This document shows, one piece after another, positions 39,582 through 48,599 of a stretch of 64,000 nt of DNA. The notes under the pieces were generated by a model, which worked only from the letters and a program-made list of their open reading frames with translations, was not told where the DNA came from and made no database searches. This DNA is from Halalkalibacter urbisdiaboli. GTDB taxonomy: Bacteria; Bacillota; Bacilli; Bacillales; Bacillaceae_D. How positions within the stretch are numbered: the stretch's first letter is position 1; the number at the start of each line of letters is the position of its first letter. The DNA is taken from the NCBI RefSeq assembly GCF_002156385.1, contig NZ_MVJM01000001.1, positions 1,456,872-1,520,871 of the forward strand, written 5' to 3'. Position numbers and translations under genes: made by a program.

Positions 39582-40400
39582 TTATTTTACCCCGGTATAA
39601 ACGAAGGCACGAATAATTTGACGTTGCGCAAAGAAAAATACAATTAATATTGGAATTACCAAGATCATGTTTCCGGCCATTAAGATATGCCAGGCAACGC
39701 CCCCCTCCACTTGAAGAAGCTTTGTAATTCCTATTGGTAATGTTCTCGAAGCGTCCGATGTTGTCATAACAAGCGGCCAGAAGTAATCATTCCAATGGGT
39801 AATAAAGCTAAACAAGCAAAATGTAACTAATACAGGCTTTGCAATAGGAACCATAATTTTAAACATAATTTTCCACTCACTCGCATTATCGAGACGTGCT
39901 GCTTCTAGAAGCTCTTCTGGTACTTGTTTAAATGATTGCCTTAACAAGAAAATACCGAAGGCACTTGACGCAAAAGGTAGAATTAATGCCCAATGGGTAT
40001 CAAGTAACCCCCATGAACTCATCTGCAAATAAACTGGTAAAAAAATAAGTTGAGCAGGAATCATTAATGTAATCATCGTAAGTCCAAAGAAAAGCTTGTC
40101 ACCCTTAAAAGAATAGCGTGCAAATGCGTATGCTGCTGGGATAATCGTACTTAACTGAAGCAACAAAATCCCTATTGATACAATGACACTGTTGATAAAG
40201 TAGTGGAAAAACGGTCCCGAATTCCATGCTTTCGCGAAATTACTCCAATTTAGTTGATCAGGTATCCAAATAGGTGGGAAAATAATCGTCTCACCTAATG
40301 ATTTTAACGACGTTGTGAGCATCCAAACAAATGGCATTGCAAATATGCATACAAGGATGAATAATAAAAGCAATTGAACGACCTTATATATGCCCCTCAT
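39582..40400 (-). CDS. ugpE: Glycerol-3-phosphate/diester ABC importer permease (UgpE-like)
   Basis: A 272-residue CUT1 permease, six helices, EAA loop ELLEAARLDNASEWKIMFKI. I start at 40398-40400 (AGGAGGG five bases upstream), not at the ATG 27 bases earlier that would overlap the previous gene. It is the second half of the Ugp-type pore. Confidence 0.87.
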   Translation of the reverse strand: MRGIYKVVQLLLLFILVCIFAMPFVWMLTTSLKSLGETIIFPPIWIPDQLNWSNFAKAWNSGPFFHYFINSVIVSIGILLLQLSTIIPAAYAFARYSFKGDKLFFGLTMITLMIPAQLIFLPVYLQMSSWGLLDTHWALILPFASSAFGIFLLRQSFKQVPEELLEAARLDNASEWKIMFKIMVPIAKPVLVTFCLFSFITHWNDYFWPLVMTTSDASRTLPIGITKLLQVEGGVAWHILMAGNMILVIPILIVFFFAQRQIIRAFVYTGVK

Positions 40401-40410
40401 GTTCTCCCTC

Positions 40411-41280
40411 CTAACGATAATGAACACGCCTTGCTAGTAATCTAAAATACAAGATGGTTAATATACTAATAACAATAAGTAAAATAACCCCGGCTGCTGA
40501 AGCATAACCAATTTTAAAAAAACGGAAACCATATTCATAAATGTAATAGACAAACATATTGGTAGAATTAATAGGCCCGCCTTGAGTCATGATTGCAATT
40601 GTATCGAACACTTGAAACGATCCAATCATGCTAATCACGGCTAGAAAAAATAAAGTCGGTGATAACATTGGTAAAGTGATTTTTGAAAAAATCCGTAAAG
40701 GACTGGCTTCATCAAGTTCAGCTGCTTCATACATATCCTTTGGAATGCTTTGTAGCCCTGCAATAAACACTAGCGTATTAAAACCTATCCCTTTCCAAAC
40801 AGCAACAATGACTAACGAAATCAATGCAGTGTCAGGGTGAGTAAGCCATTCGACCTTACTTATTCCAAACAAAGTTAAAAACCAGTTTAATAGGCCGTAA
40901 TCTGAATCCATCAACCACATCCAGAGCATCGAGATTGATACTAACGAAATAATGTGAGGACTAAAAATGGCTCCTTGAACAAAGCGATAAATGATACCTT
41001 GCTTGTTTAGCCATAGTGCTAAAAACAACGAAATGAGTAGTGTAAAAAAAACCGTTAAAACCGTATACATTGTAGAATTTCGGACGACCTCAATAAATTC
41101 TTTTTCAGATAATAATGTTTGAAAATTGTCCAAGCCAACAAAGTGCTTTGTAGGACTAACAAAATTCCAATCAAATGCGCTTAAGTAAACCATGTAAAAA
41201 ATCGGGTAAATAAAAAACAGGGAAAAGATAAGGACTGCTGGTGCTATCATTACGTACGGACGGATTTTCATTGACTGCAA
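40411..41280 (-). CDS. ugpA: Glycerol-3-phosphate/diester ABC importer permease (UgpA-like)
   Basis: A 289-residue CUT1 permease with six helices and the EAA loop DMYEAAELDEASPLRIFSKI. The first in-frame start is a TTG at 41280 (GGGGG eight bases upstream); an ATG nine bases further (41271) is the alternative. It begins 3 bases after the ATPase stop. Assignment to the Ugp type rests on the neighbours GlpQ and GlpP. Confidence 0.87.
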   Translation of the reverse strand: MQSMKIRPYVMIAPAVLIFSLFFIYPIFYMVYLSAFDWNFVSPTKHFVGLDNFQTLLSEKEFIEVVRNSTMYTVLTVFFTLLISLFLALWLNKQGIIYRFVQGAIFSPHIISLVSISMLWMWLMDSDYGLLNWFLTLFGISKVEWLTHPDTALISLVIVAVWKGIGFNTLVFIAGLQSIPKDMYEAAELDEASPLRIFSKITLPMLSPTLFFLAVISMIGSFQVFDTIAIMTQGGPINSTNMFVYYIYEYGFRFFKIGYASAAGVILLIVISILTILYFRLLARRVHYR

Positions 41281-41283
41281 ACC

Positions 41284-42348
41284 TTATACCCCCTCTAGTA
41301 CAAGTGGCTTTTTACCAATAGACACATTTCTCATTCGCTCCCCTTGCTTATCAAAGAAATATAAATGTTCAAAAGAGACCGAGACATTCACTTTATTGTC
41401 CATTTCTACCGAAGCTAAGTAACTTTTAACCTGAATAGTTCCTGCACTTGTTTTTACTTTATAAATAATTTCAGAGCCAAGTGTTTCTCTAGTAATGATT
41501 TCTCCTGGGAGTGTTAGCTGGTCATCCTGACTATGATTAATTTCAGCATACTCTGGACGAAAACCGAGATACCCCGCTTGAAGATTTACATTCGGTAAAT
41601 AAACTTTTATATCTTGATAGTTCAACATGTTCATCGCAGGTGTTCCAATAAATTCTGCAGTGAACACATTATTAGGGTCTTGATAAATATTCATTGGGCT
41701 AGCAACTTGCTGTATTTCTCCTTTATTTAGTAAGACAATTTCGTCTCCCATTGACATAGCCTCTACTTGATCATGAGTGACGTATACAAAAGTAGTGCCT
41801 AACCTTTTATGCAGTTCAATTAATTCCGTTCTCATTTGATTTCGTAGCTTAGCGTCTAAGTTAGATAAAGGCTCATCTAATATAAAAACTTGAGGCTTTT
41901 TCACCATGGCACGGGCAAGGGCAACACGTTGTCTTTGTCCTCCTGAAAGATATTGAGGCTTCTTGTTTAAGTAATCTGTCAATCCTACAATCTCGGAAAT
42001 TTCGCTTATTAGTTTTTTTCTTTCATCCTTTGGAACTTTTTTATTTATTAGACCAAATTCAATATTCTCTCTCACCGTCATCGTAGGATATAGAGCATAG
42101 TTTTGAAAAACCATTGCAATATTTCGTTTTCCTGGCGACACCTCATTGACGCATTTATCACCAATCCAAATATCGCCACTCGTTTGCTTTTCTAAGCCGG
42201 CAATCATTCGGAGCGTCGTAGACTTTCCACATCCAGATGGTCCAACTAAAACAGTAAAAGAGCCGTCCTTAATTGTTAAATTTAATCCTTTAACAACTTT
42301 TTCTTCATTGAACGATTTGGTCACATCTTTCAATATAATTTGCGCCAT
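41284..42348 (-). CDS. ugpC: Sugar/glycerol-3-phosphate ABC importer ATPase (UgpC/MsmX-like)
   Basis: A 354-residue CUT1 ATPase: Walker A GPSGCGKST (37-45), Q-loop FQNYALYPTM, signature LSGGQ (134-138), Walker B VFILDEP (154-160), switch His in THDQ, then a C-terminal TOBE regulatory domain. It is the only CUT1 ATPase gene in the window, while four permease pairs are present. In Bacillus one MsmX-type ATPase serves several importers, so this one could serve others too. AGGAGG precedes the ATG. Confidence 0.93.
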   Translation of the reverse strand: MAQIILKDVTKSFNEEKVVKGLNLTIKDGSFTVLVGPSGCGKSTTLRMIAGLEKQTSGDIWIGDKCVNEVSPGKRNIAMVFQNYALYPTMTVRENIEFGLINKKVPKDERKKLISEISEIVGLTDYLNKKPQYLSGGQRQRVALARAMVKKPQVFILDEPLSNLDAKLRNQMRTELIELHKRLGTTFVYVTHDQVEAMSMGDEIVLLNKGEIQQVASPMNIYQDPNNVFTAEFIGTPAMNMLNYQDIKVYLPNVNLQAGYLGFRPEYAEINHSQDDQLTLPGEIITRETLGSEIIYKVKTSAGTIQVKSYLASVEMDNKVNVSVSFEHLYFFDKQGERMRNVSIGKKPLVLEGV

Positions 42349-42379
42349 TTTTATTCCTCCTTCATTCAGTTAGAACTGT

Positions 42380-43228
42380 TTAGCTGTTTATTTTCACTTT
42401 CGTCTCTGTTAAAAAGTCAGTAAGCTGTTCAATTCCGGTAACGGTAAAGTCTGGTCTAGTACTTAGATTTGCGTGTTTATATTTAGATATTAAGCATCCC
42501 CTTCCCCCAAGACGTTGTACGGGATATAAATCATTCCACGGATTATCACCGATTGATAAAATTTGCTCTGCCAAATAGCCTTGCTCTAGTAATCTTTCTA
42601 CATAAAGCTGAATTCCTATCGGCTTTTTTGCATCATATACATAATCGTTGAAAAGATTTTCAATGCCTAAATACGTGATAAATTCATAAGCTGACGGTAG
42701 CGGAGTATTCGTCATGAGCGTTTTCTTTTCAACATTCATTTCTTCAATAGCTTTAAATAAAAGTTCGTATCGCTGAATAGAGAAAGGGGATAATAACATC
42801 TCCTTCCGTACTTTATTAAAGGTTTCGACTCCTTTTCTTTTATCAATATTGTGTTTTTCTATATAGAAAGCTGCTATCCCCCAAGGATCACCGAGATAAA
42901 GCATATTTTCATCTTCAATATCGTTAAATGGAGACAGGATTTCTGCTATAATTTGTTCTTTTTTTCCCCATGAGTAAATGTTTGCTGCTACGCCATCATT
43001 TATATAAGGAAAGGAAATCTGTCTCTTCTTATCAATAAAATGTCCAAATTTGATAACATGATTACCTTCTAAAATGTCGTAAGCTTCCGAAATGATTTGT
43101 TGAATCTCCTGATGAGAGTGGCTTTCTTTGAACAAATATGTAAGGTACCTTTCAAGAAAAGAGTAGTCCTGATATAACGTGCCATCTAAATCAAATATCG
43201 CAACCTTTATTTCCTTCATCCAGTTCAT
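42380..43228 (-). CDS. HAD-family hydrolase in the ugp operon
   Basis: A 282-residue HAD phosphatase: motif I AIFDLDGTLY (nucleophile Asp about residue 13), motif II TNTPLP, motif III Lys in DAKKPIG, motif IV ILSIGDNPWND. The long helical cap between 25 and 130 is unusual for the smallest HADs. Its place between the binding protein and the ATPase suggests it acts on a product of the imported diester, for example glycerol phosphate; this is contextual. AGGGGAC precedes the first of two in-frame ATGs. Confidence 0.82.
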   Translation of the reverse strand: MNWMKEIKVAIFDLDGTLYQDYSFLERYLTYLFKESHSHQEIQQIISEAYDILEGNHVIKFGHFIDKKRQISFPYINDGVAANIYSWGKKEQIIAEILSPFNDIEDENMLYLGDPWGIAAFYIEKHNIDKRKGVETFNKVRKEMLLSPFSIQRYELLFKAIEEMNVEKKTLMTNTPLPSAYEFITYLGIENLFNDYVYDAKKPIGIQLYVERLLEQGYLAEQILSIGDNPWNDLYPVQRLGGRGCLISKYKHANLSTRPDFTVTGIEQLTDFLTETKVKINS

Positions 43229-43252
43229 TTTGAGTCCCCTTCGTTAAGGCTT

Positions 43253-43282
43253 GGGAAAGTCGACCAGTAGGTTGACTTTCCC
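43253..43282 (-). other. Intercistronic hairpin after the ugpB-like gene
   Basis: GGGAAAGTC / GACTTTCCC, 9 bp perfect, with partial inner pairing. No T-run. Third example of a hairpin directly downstream of a binding-protein gene. Confidence 0.65.
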
Positions 43283-43292
43283 CGCTTTATTA

Positions 43293-44618
43293 TCACTTTA
43301 ATAATTTGTTTGCCTTTTCTGCCGCTGTATTTAATGCTTCTTGAGGAGATACATCTTCATTGATTATTGAGCGAGTAATCTCATCTTGTATAAATTTTGA
43401 GATTTCAGGATAAGCATCCTTCATCGGACGAGGTCTTGCATACTCTAATTGCTCTACCGCCACCTCATACTGTGGATACTCTTGATAAAGCTTTTGCATT
43501 TCATCGCTATTAACGGCAGATGTACGACTAGGCAAATATCCAGTAAATTCACTAGCATATATTGTTTGTTCTTTCGCTGTCATCCACTTAATAAATTCCC
43601 AAGCTGCTTCTTGCTTCTTTGGATCTAACCCCGCCGTCATCACGAGATTACATCCACCTGTTGGTACACCAAATGTTTTATTAGCTGGCATAAACGTCGT
43701 GTTTAACTCAAATCCTTGTTCCTCGGCCATCCCTAACCAATAGGATAGATCTGCTGTAGAACTAAACGTCATTGCTGAACGGCCGTTTGCAAAATCCTGT
43801 TTAGCTGTAGCGCCCGCCTCGTCTCCAGTAGGAATTTTGATTAAACCTTCGTTTACAAGCTGTTTCCAAAACTCTACAGGTGCTACCCCAGCCTCTGAAT
43901 TAAAGGCTACTGTTTGTCCATCTTCTGAAATCATTTGACCACCACTTTGTGCAACAAATGCCTCGTAAAACCAAATGTTAATAGGCATTGTCATTCCTAC
44001 TCTTTCCCCTTCAACGGTTAAGGCCTTTGCATACTCTGCGAACTCCTCCCATGTTTTCGGTCCAGCAGGATCTAATCCAGCTTCCTCAAGTAATGTCGAA
44101 TTTAAATAGAGAATTGGTGTACTTCTTAAATAAGGAAGAGCATAAAGTTTATCATTCACATAGGAGTTCCCCATAAGACCAGGAATAAAATCATCAAGGT
44201 TAATATCATCTCTCTCAACAAAAGGTGTTAAATCTTCAGTCATTCCTGAATTTGCAAATATTGCTACAGAGGCAATTTCATTTTGTGTTACTTCAGGCGC
44301 ATTGCCTGCAGCAAAGGCTGCTTGTGTTTTTGCATGCAGATCATCGTAAGAACCTTGATATTCTGCGGTGACATGAATTTTATCTTGAGATTCATTAAAC
44401 ATTTTTACAAGGTTCTCGTTGTTTTCACCGATTTTATCTCCCCATGCATACCAATACGTGATTTCAATTTTTTCGTTATTATTATTAGTCCCCGCTTCAG
44501 ACTCATTATCAGTAGTTAGCTCATTATTGTTCGAGCCTGATGTTCCTCCAGATGACTGATTGCATCCAACTAAAAAAATTAACATAACTGCAAGCATTAC
44601 AAATAGATGTTTTTTCAT
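43293..44618 (-). CDS. ugpB: Glycerol-3-phosphate/diester-binding lipoprotein (UgpB-like)
   Basis: A 441-residue lipoprotein (LMLIFLVGCNQSS). Binding-protein features: ITYWYAWGDKIGENNENLVKMFNESQ, GNAPEVTQNEIASVAIFANSG, YALPYLRSTPILYLN, FGVPTGGCNLVMTAGL. The YWYAWG opening and the GGCN segment are typical of UgpB-type proteins. First gene after the candidate GlpP-controlled terminator. AAGGAG precedes the ATG. Confidence 0.87.
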   Translation of the reverse strand: MKKHLFVMLAVMLIFLVGCNQSSGGTSGSNNNELTTDNESEAGTNNNNEKIEITYWYAWGDKIGENNENLVKMFNESQDKIHVTAEYQGSYDDLHAKTQAAFAAGNAPEVTQNEIASVAIFANSGMTEDLTPFVERDDINLDDFIPGLMGNSYVNDKLYALPYLRSTPILYLNSTLLEEAGLDPAGPKTWEEFAEYAKALTVEGERVGMTMPINIWFYEAFVAQSGGQMISEDGQTVAFNSEAGVAPVEFWKQLVNEGLIKIPTGDEAGATAKQDFANGRSAMTFSSTADLSYWLGMAEEQGFELNTTFMPANKTFGVPTGGCNLVMTAGLDPKKQEAAWEFIKWMTAKEQTIYASEFTGYLPSRTSAVNSDEMQKLYQEYPQYEVAVEQLEYARPRPMKDAYPEISKFIQDEITRSIINEDVSPQEALNTAAEKANKLLK

Positions 44619-44715
44619 TTTTAACTACTCCTTTTTAAGTAAATTCATTTAATACTTTCAATTGCTCTTTGCAGATAATTGTTACTTGAAATAACCCCTC
44701 ACCTCCTAAAACAAA

Positions 44716-44768
44716 AGAGACCCCAAAAATAGAATGAAAAAATTCATTCTTATTAATGAGGTCTCTCT
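44716..44768 (-). terminator. Leader terminator of the ugp operon, possible GlpP target
   Basis: On the minus strand: AGAGACC, an inner hairpin AGAATGAA/TTCATTCT, then GGTCTCTTTTGTTTT. It lies 98 bases before ugpB and after glpP. Such a terminator in front of glycerol-phosphate genes is the usual site of GlpP antitermination. Confidence 0.78.
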
Positions 44769-44910
44769 TATTTCACCTATTATTCTTTATTTACTTTTCA
44801 TCTACACTATAATCTACAATTATTAATTGAATATTAACTAACGATAAATCTAACATAAACTTCTTTCTATTTTTGTAATAATGTAAATGATAGGCATACA
44901 GCCTATCCTA

Positions 44911-45522
44911 TTATAGAAACTGTAACTCCCGCGTTAAATCCATTTTCCACACTTGAACATTAGAGGTAGAGACAGCAACCGCCCCATGCTCAATAGCTTT
45001 TATCGCATGCTGCTTCTCGGTTAGTAAACCACCTGTAATAAGAGGTATATTGTCAGTATATTCTTTGATCTCTTGAATAATCTCTGGTATACGTGCAGGC
45101 ATAATTTCAATAATATCAGGCCGATTTTTCTCAAGTAACTCTGGTAAATTTTCAATAATTTCGGTATCAATCATGAAAATTCGTTGCACCGTTAATAATT
45201 TTCTCTTTTTCGCAGCAGCAATCAAACTAGGCTTCGTAGTGACAATACCTGTCGGCTTAACAAAACTTTCTATATAATCAAGCCCATCCTTATCATTGCT
45301 CAAACCTTTTATTTTCTCAATGTGGACAAAGGTTGGAAGTCCTTCTTTCCTTAACAGTTCTACATACTTTTTAATCAAATTAATATTGCCTGTCAAAATA
45401 AAAACACCACTAAGTCTATCTTTGTACTTAACTGCTAGCTCTAGCTGCTTTGGCTTTTTTACAGCTGCTATCTTTTTACACTCTTTTAATCTAACTAGAA
45501 ATCGATTAGCTTCTATCGTCAA
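44911..45522 (-). CDS. glpP: Glycerol-3-phosphate-responsive antiterminator
   Basis: A 203-residue GlpP: GVFILTGNINLIKKYVELLR, TFVHIEKIKGLSNDKDGLDYI, GIVTTKPSLIAAAKKRKLLTVQRIFMID, EIMPARIPEIIQEI, PLITGGLLTE. In B. subtilis GlpP with glycerol-3-phosphate binds leader RNA and prevents termination before glpFK, glpD and glpTQ. The start is a TTG (GGAGG seven bases upstream). It lies between a metallophosphoesterase and the ugp operon, so it likely autoregulates this locus. Confidence 0.92.
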   Translation of the reverse strand: MTIEANRFLVRLKECKKIAAVKKPKQLELAVKYKDRLSGVFILTGNINLIKKYVELLRKEGLPTFVHIEKIKGLSNDKDGLDYIESFVKPTGIVTTKPSLIAAAKKRKLLTVQRIFMIDTEIIENLPELLEKNRPDIIEIMPARIPEIIQEIKEYTDNIPLITGGLLTEKQHAIKAIEHGAVAVSTSNVQVWKMDLTRELQFL

Positions 45523-45582
45523 AGATGCTTCCTCCTTCTTAAAGGCATTTCAAAACTGCTCTTTTCAAGCACCTATCATCCA

Positions 45583-46419
45583 TTAACGTGTAACCGATAA
45601 TAGTGAGATTTTACATTCACGGTCAGAGTCTTCCCCTCTCACATCCGTTTGATGAGTGAAATGTTCCATGTTTTCATATACGAGAGAAGCATTTTCTACG
45701 ATTTCTTTGTCTAAAATGTCTTTAGCGGAAATGTTGATTTCATTTTGATTAACCTCGACCACTCTTAACGCATGCTGATCTAAACAAGCAGACAATTGCA
45801 CAAATGTCCAATTGTTCTTCCTTTCAATTGAATCAATATGGGTATGACCGTTAAAGTACACACCTACTCCCTTCTTTTGATTTAGAATTTTCCACATATC
45901 AATACTCGGATGAATCGAACCTTTTTCACGATCTGACCGCTTTGTAGTGTTATGAACAGGGTGATGAGCAAAGACAAGTAATGGTTTAGTTCCAGAATCC
46001 TCAACAACATGTTCGAACCAAGCTAATTGCTCTTCATCTAGCCATCCTCCCCAATCTTCATAATCCATTTCTTTTGCCGTATCTAAAAAAGCAAATATAG
46101 CCTCAGTTGTATGTATAGAATGATAACGTTTTTGTCCTGTTATTTTTAACACTTCATTCCTTGGTTGAGCGTAAAGATCATGATTTCCTAATACATGAAT
46201 AAAATTACGATCCCTTCGGTTTAAAATAGTATAAATACCGTTTAACTCTTCTAAATAGCCAAAATTTGTTAAATCACCTAAAGAGACATGAGCATCTGCA
46301 TCTACTTCTAAAAATCTTTCAATAAATTTCCCATAAAAAGCTGCACGCGCCTCAACTAAGCCTGGAATTTCCTCATTAAACGATGGGTAATGCAAATCTC
46401 CTATAAGAACTATTTTCAT
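45583..46419 (-). CDS. Calcineurin-like metallophosphoesterase
   Basis: A 278-residue enzyme with all five metal motifs: GDLHYP, SLGDLTN, LGNHDLY, FAHHPVH, GHTHID. There is no signal peptide. It is 60 bases upstream of glpP in the same direction. A glycerophosphodiester or cyclic-nucleotide phosphodiesterase (GpdQ-like) role would suit the operon, but the family is broad. It is the first gene of the glycerol-phosphate unit. Confidence 0.85.
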   Translation of the reverse strand: MKIVLIGDLHYPSFNEEIPGLVEARAAFYGKFIERFLEVDADAHVSLGDLTNFGYLEELNGIYTILNRRDRNFIHVLGNHDLYAQPRNEVLKITGQKRYHSIHTTEAIFAFLDTAKEMDYEDWGGWLDEEQLAWFEHVVEDSGTKPLLVFAHHPVHNTTKRSDREKGSIHPSIDMWKILNQKKGVGVYFNGHTHIDSIERKNNWTFVQLSACLDQHALRVVEVNQNEINISAKDILDKEIVENASLVYENMEHFTHQTDVRGEDSDRECKISLLSVTR

Positions 46420-46524
46420 TTCTATCCCTCCATTGATTTAATGGCTTTCTCTACTTAATTTTAGTTTAATAATATTAATAGAGTATGTTCGGTATTTCAA
46501 TAGTGTGTTAAGTTCTAGTAAAAA

Positions 46525-46558
46525 GAAAGAGGCCAACCGATTTCCCATCGGTAGCCTC
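46525..46558 (-). terminator. Terminator downstream of the BMP/kinase pair
   Basis: GAGGC..ACCGAT / ATCGGT..GCCTC followed on the minus strand by TTTCTTTTT. It ends transcription coming from the histidine kinase through the repeat element. Confidence 0.78.
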
Positions 46559-46593
46559 ATCCCTTTTAAACAACTATTTTTAACAGCCTTACG

Positions 46594-46770
46594 GAGGGTA
46601 CTGAAAAAGGGTGGGTTTCCCTTTTTCAATGCCCTCTAAGCAATGTGCGGAGCCGTTGCCATCTTTTTAAAAGCCTGCTATGAGTGGGTTTCTCATAGCA
46701 GGCGAGCAACGTGTGGAGCCATTACTCCTTCTTTGAGTTACAAGAAGTAGTTTTTCGGTGGCCTCACCTA
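46594..46770. repeat. Mosaic hairpin repeat, copy B
   Basis: Two hairpins with the same loop TGGGTTT: 46594-46636 (GAGGGTACTGAAAAAGGG stem) and 46673-46703 (GCCTGCTATGAG / CTCATAGCAGGC). Each is followed by a degenerate unit, AATGTGCGGAGCCGTTGC and AACGTGTGGAGCCATTAC. The end CTTCTTTGAGTTAC...GTTTTTCGGTG aligns with the end of copy A2. It fills the gap behind the histidine kinase gene. Confidence 0.75.
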
Positions 46771-46781
46771 GCGCCTAGTGA

Positions 46782-48578
46782 TTATTCCTTCGTTCTTGGT
46801 AATGCTAACTTAAATGTAGTTCCTGCCTTTGTTGAGGAGTAGAGTTCTATATAACCATTATGGTTGTCCATTATCCTTTGGACAATAGTCAACCCTAGGC
46901 CTGTCCCGTTTTCCTTTGACGTTAAAAAAGGATCAAAAATAGCCGCTTGAAGGTCAGAAGGAATCCCTTTACCACTATCTTTAATAAATACGGTATAATA
47001 ATCCGACTCTGTCTTAGAATAGATGGAGATTTCCCCCTTGCCTTCCATTGCATCTACACTATTTCGTATTAAATTATAGAAAACCTGTTTCATTTGCTTA
47101 TCGTCTAACGTTAACAGCTCACGTTCAACGTTCACATTGAAATTAATCTCTTCATTCCCCGTAGATTGTTGTATTAAAGGTAGGATTTCGTTGATAATGC
47201 CTTCTAAATAAACAATTTTTACGTTTGGTGCACTCGGTTTCGTTAGTAGGAGCATTTCCTCAACGATCGAATTAATTCTCTTAAGCTCCATCATGAGTAA
47301 CGGAAAATGAAATTGCTTTTTCTCAGGTTCAGATAAGGCCTGATTCATAATGGTAAAAAATCCATCAATGACAGCTAATGGGTTTCGAATCTCATGGGCT
47401 GCACCTGCAGCTAATTCCCCTACATACGCTAATTTTTCCGAATGATGCATTCTCTTCTCAAGCTCTTCCGTTTCGGTAATATCAATAAAGTAAAAAATCC
47501 GACCGATAATCTCGTTTCCCTCATCCAACAGCTTTGTTTGCGAGACTAATAGAGAATGCATCCCCTCATTCGATTGATATATAACCTTAATATTATGAAT
47601 AATTTCGTTTGAAGCTAATAGCCCCCAAAAACTACTATTCTTTGTCGCATTCGTTGGGTTTAACACCATTTTTTCACAGGATCCCAATATATGCTTTGCG
47701 AACTGATTTAATGACACTTCGTCGGTCTTCTCATCAAATGTGATAATCCCTACTGGTAAAGAATTTAATATTTGTTCACGATAAACTTTATCATTCATAA
47801 TAGTATGAAACGATTCTTTCAATTCAGCAGACATCTGATTAATTGAGTTTGTTAATTGCTGTAACTCAATTTGCTCAGCTCCAGCTATCGTTAATCCATA
47901 CTCCCCTTGTGCAATCCGGTTTACTTTCTCTACCATCCGTTCCACTGGCTTCGTTAAGCTTACACTTATCCGGTAAGCTGATATAAAAGATAGAATAAGA
48001 GCAGCACTCGTTAACAATAATAGTAGCCAAAGCGATTCTGTAATAATTGAAGAAAAATGACTTGAGTGTCGATTTAATGATATAAAGACGGACTGCTGTT
48101 TTTCATTTAAATCCTGCTTTAGCTTTTCTAACTGCGGGAGATATTGCTCTTCCAAATAGTTTTTCGTTGCTATATTATCGCCAATCGCTACTAAACCACG
48201 TACATTATTAGTAATCATAAAGTCTAATAGATCAATTTGAGTTTTTATCTGTTCTAACGATATTGGAATGTACGTAGTCTCTAAAGCGATTTGATCGCTT
48301 GATTCTATTTTATAAGTTTCATACGATTCAATAAAGTAACAACAAAAGTCATTATCAATATAGCTTTTAACTAAATGCTCCTTAATCGCTAATTCTTCCT
48401 CCCAGTGAGAAAGCCAAATCAATTCGGGAATATTTCGGGTTTCAATTTCTTTACTTACCTGTTTTATTTCATCGATTGATTTAATAAGGATAAACGAAAA
48501 ACTACTTAACAAAACGGTCGTTAAAAGGAGGACAGCTAAAATCTTATTACGAAATGACATATTTTTCATAAACTTCAT
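46782..48578 (-). CDS. PAS-domain sensor histidine kinase (orphan)
   Basis: A 598-residue membrane kinase: helix 1 about 13-33, extracellular helical sensor about 35-180 (with a CC pair at 79-80), helix 2 about 182-203, HAMP, PAS at about 268-380, HisKA with His395 in GAAHEIRNPL, and an ATPase domain with N box NLIRNSVDAM, DSGKGIP and GTGLGLTIV. No response regulator is adjacent. It follows a Med-like BMP protein by 21 bases, so the two are co-transcribed. Orphan kinases of this make-up often feed the sporulation phosphorelay in Bacillus; that is only a possibility here. Confidence 0.9.
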   Translation of the reverse strand: MKFMKNMSFRNKILAVLLLTTVLLSSFSFILIKSIDEIKQVSKEIETRNIPELIWLSHWEEELAIKEHLVKSYIDNDFCCYFIESYETYKIESSDQIALETTYIPISLEQIKTQIDLLDFMITNNVRGLVAIGDNIATKNYLEEQYLPQLEKLKQDLNEKQQSVFISLNRHSSHFSSIITESLWLLLLLTSAALILSFISAYRISVSLTKPVERMVEKVNRIAQGEYGLTIAGAEQIELQQLTNSINQMSAELKESFHTIMNDKVYREQILNSLPVGIITFDEKTDEVSLNQFAKHILGSCEKMVLNPTNATKNSSFWGLLASNEIIHNIKVIYQSNEGMHSLLVSQTKLLDEGNEIIGRIFYFIDITETEELEKRMHHSEKLAYVGELAAGAAHEIRNPLAVIDGFFTIMNQALSEPEKKQFHFPLLMMELKRINSIVEEMLLLTKPSAPNVKIVYLEGIINEILPLIQQSTGNEEINFNVNVERELLTLDDKQMKQVFYNLIRNSVDAMEGKGEISIYSKTESDYYTVFIKDSGKGIPSDLQAAIFDPFLTSKENGTGLGLTIVQRIMDNHNGYIELYSSTKAGTTFKLALPRTKE

Positions 48579-48599
48579 TATCCTCCAACTCCTATTTGT

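Noticed and set aside
46438..46629. Minus-strand frame in the gap before the metallophosphoesterase
   Set aside because: Runs through a terminator and a repeat hairpin; product is low-quality and lacks a site.
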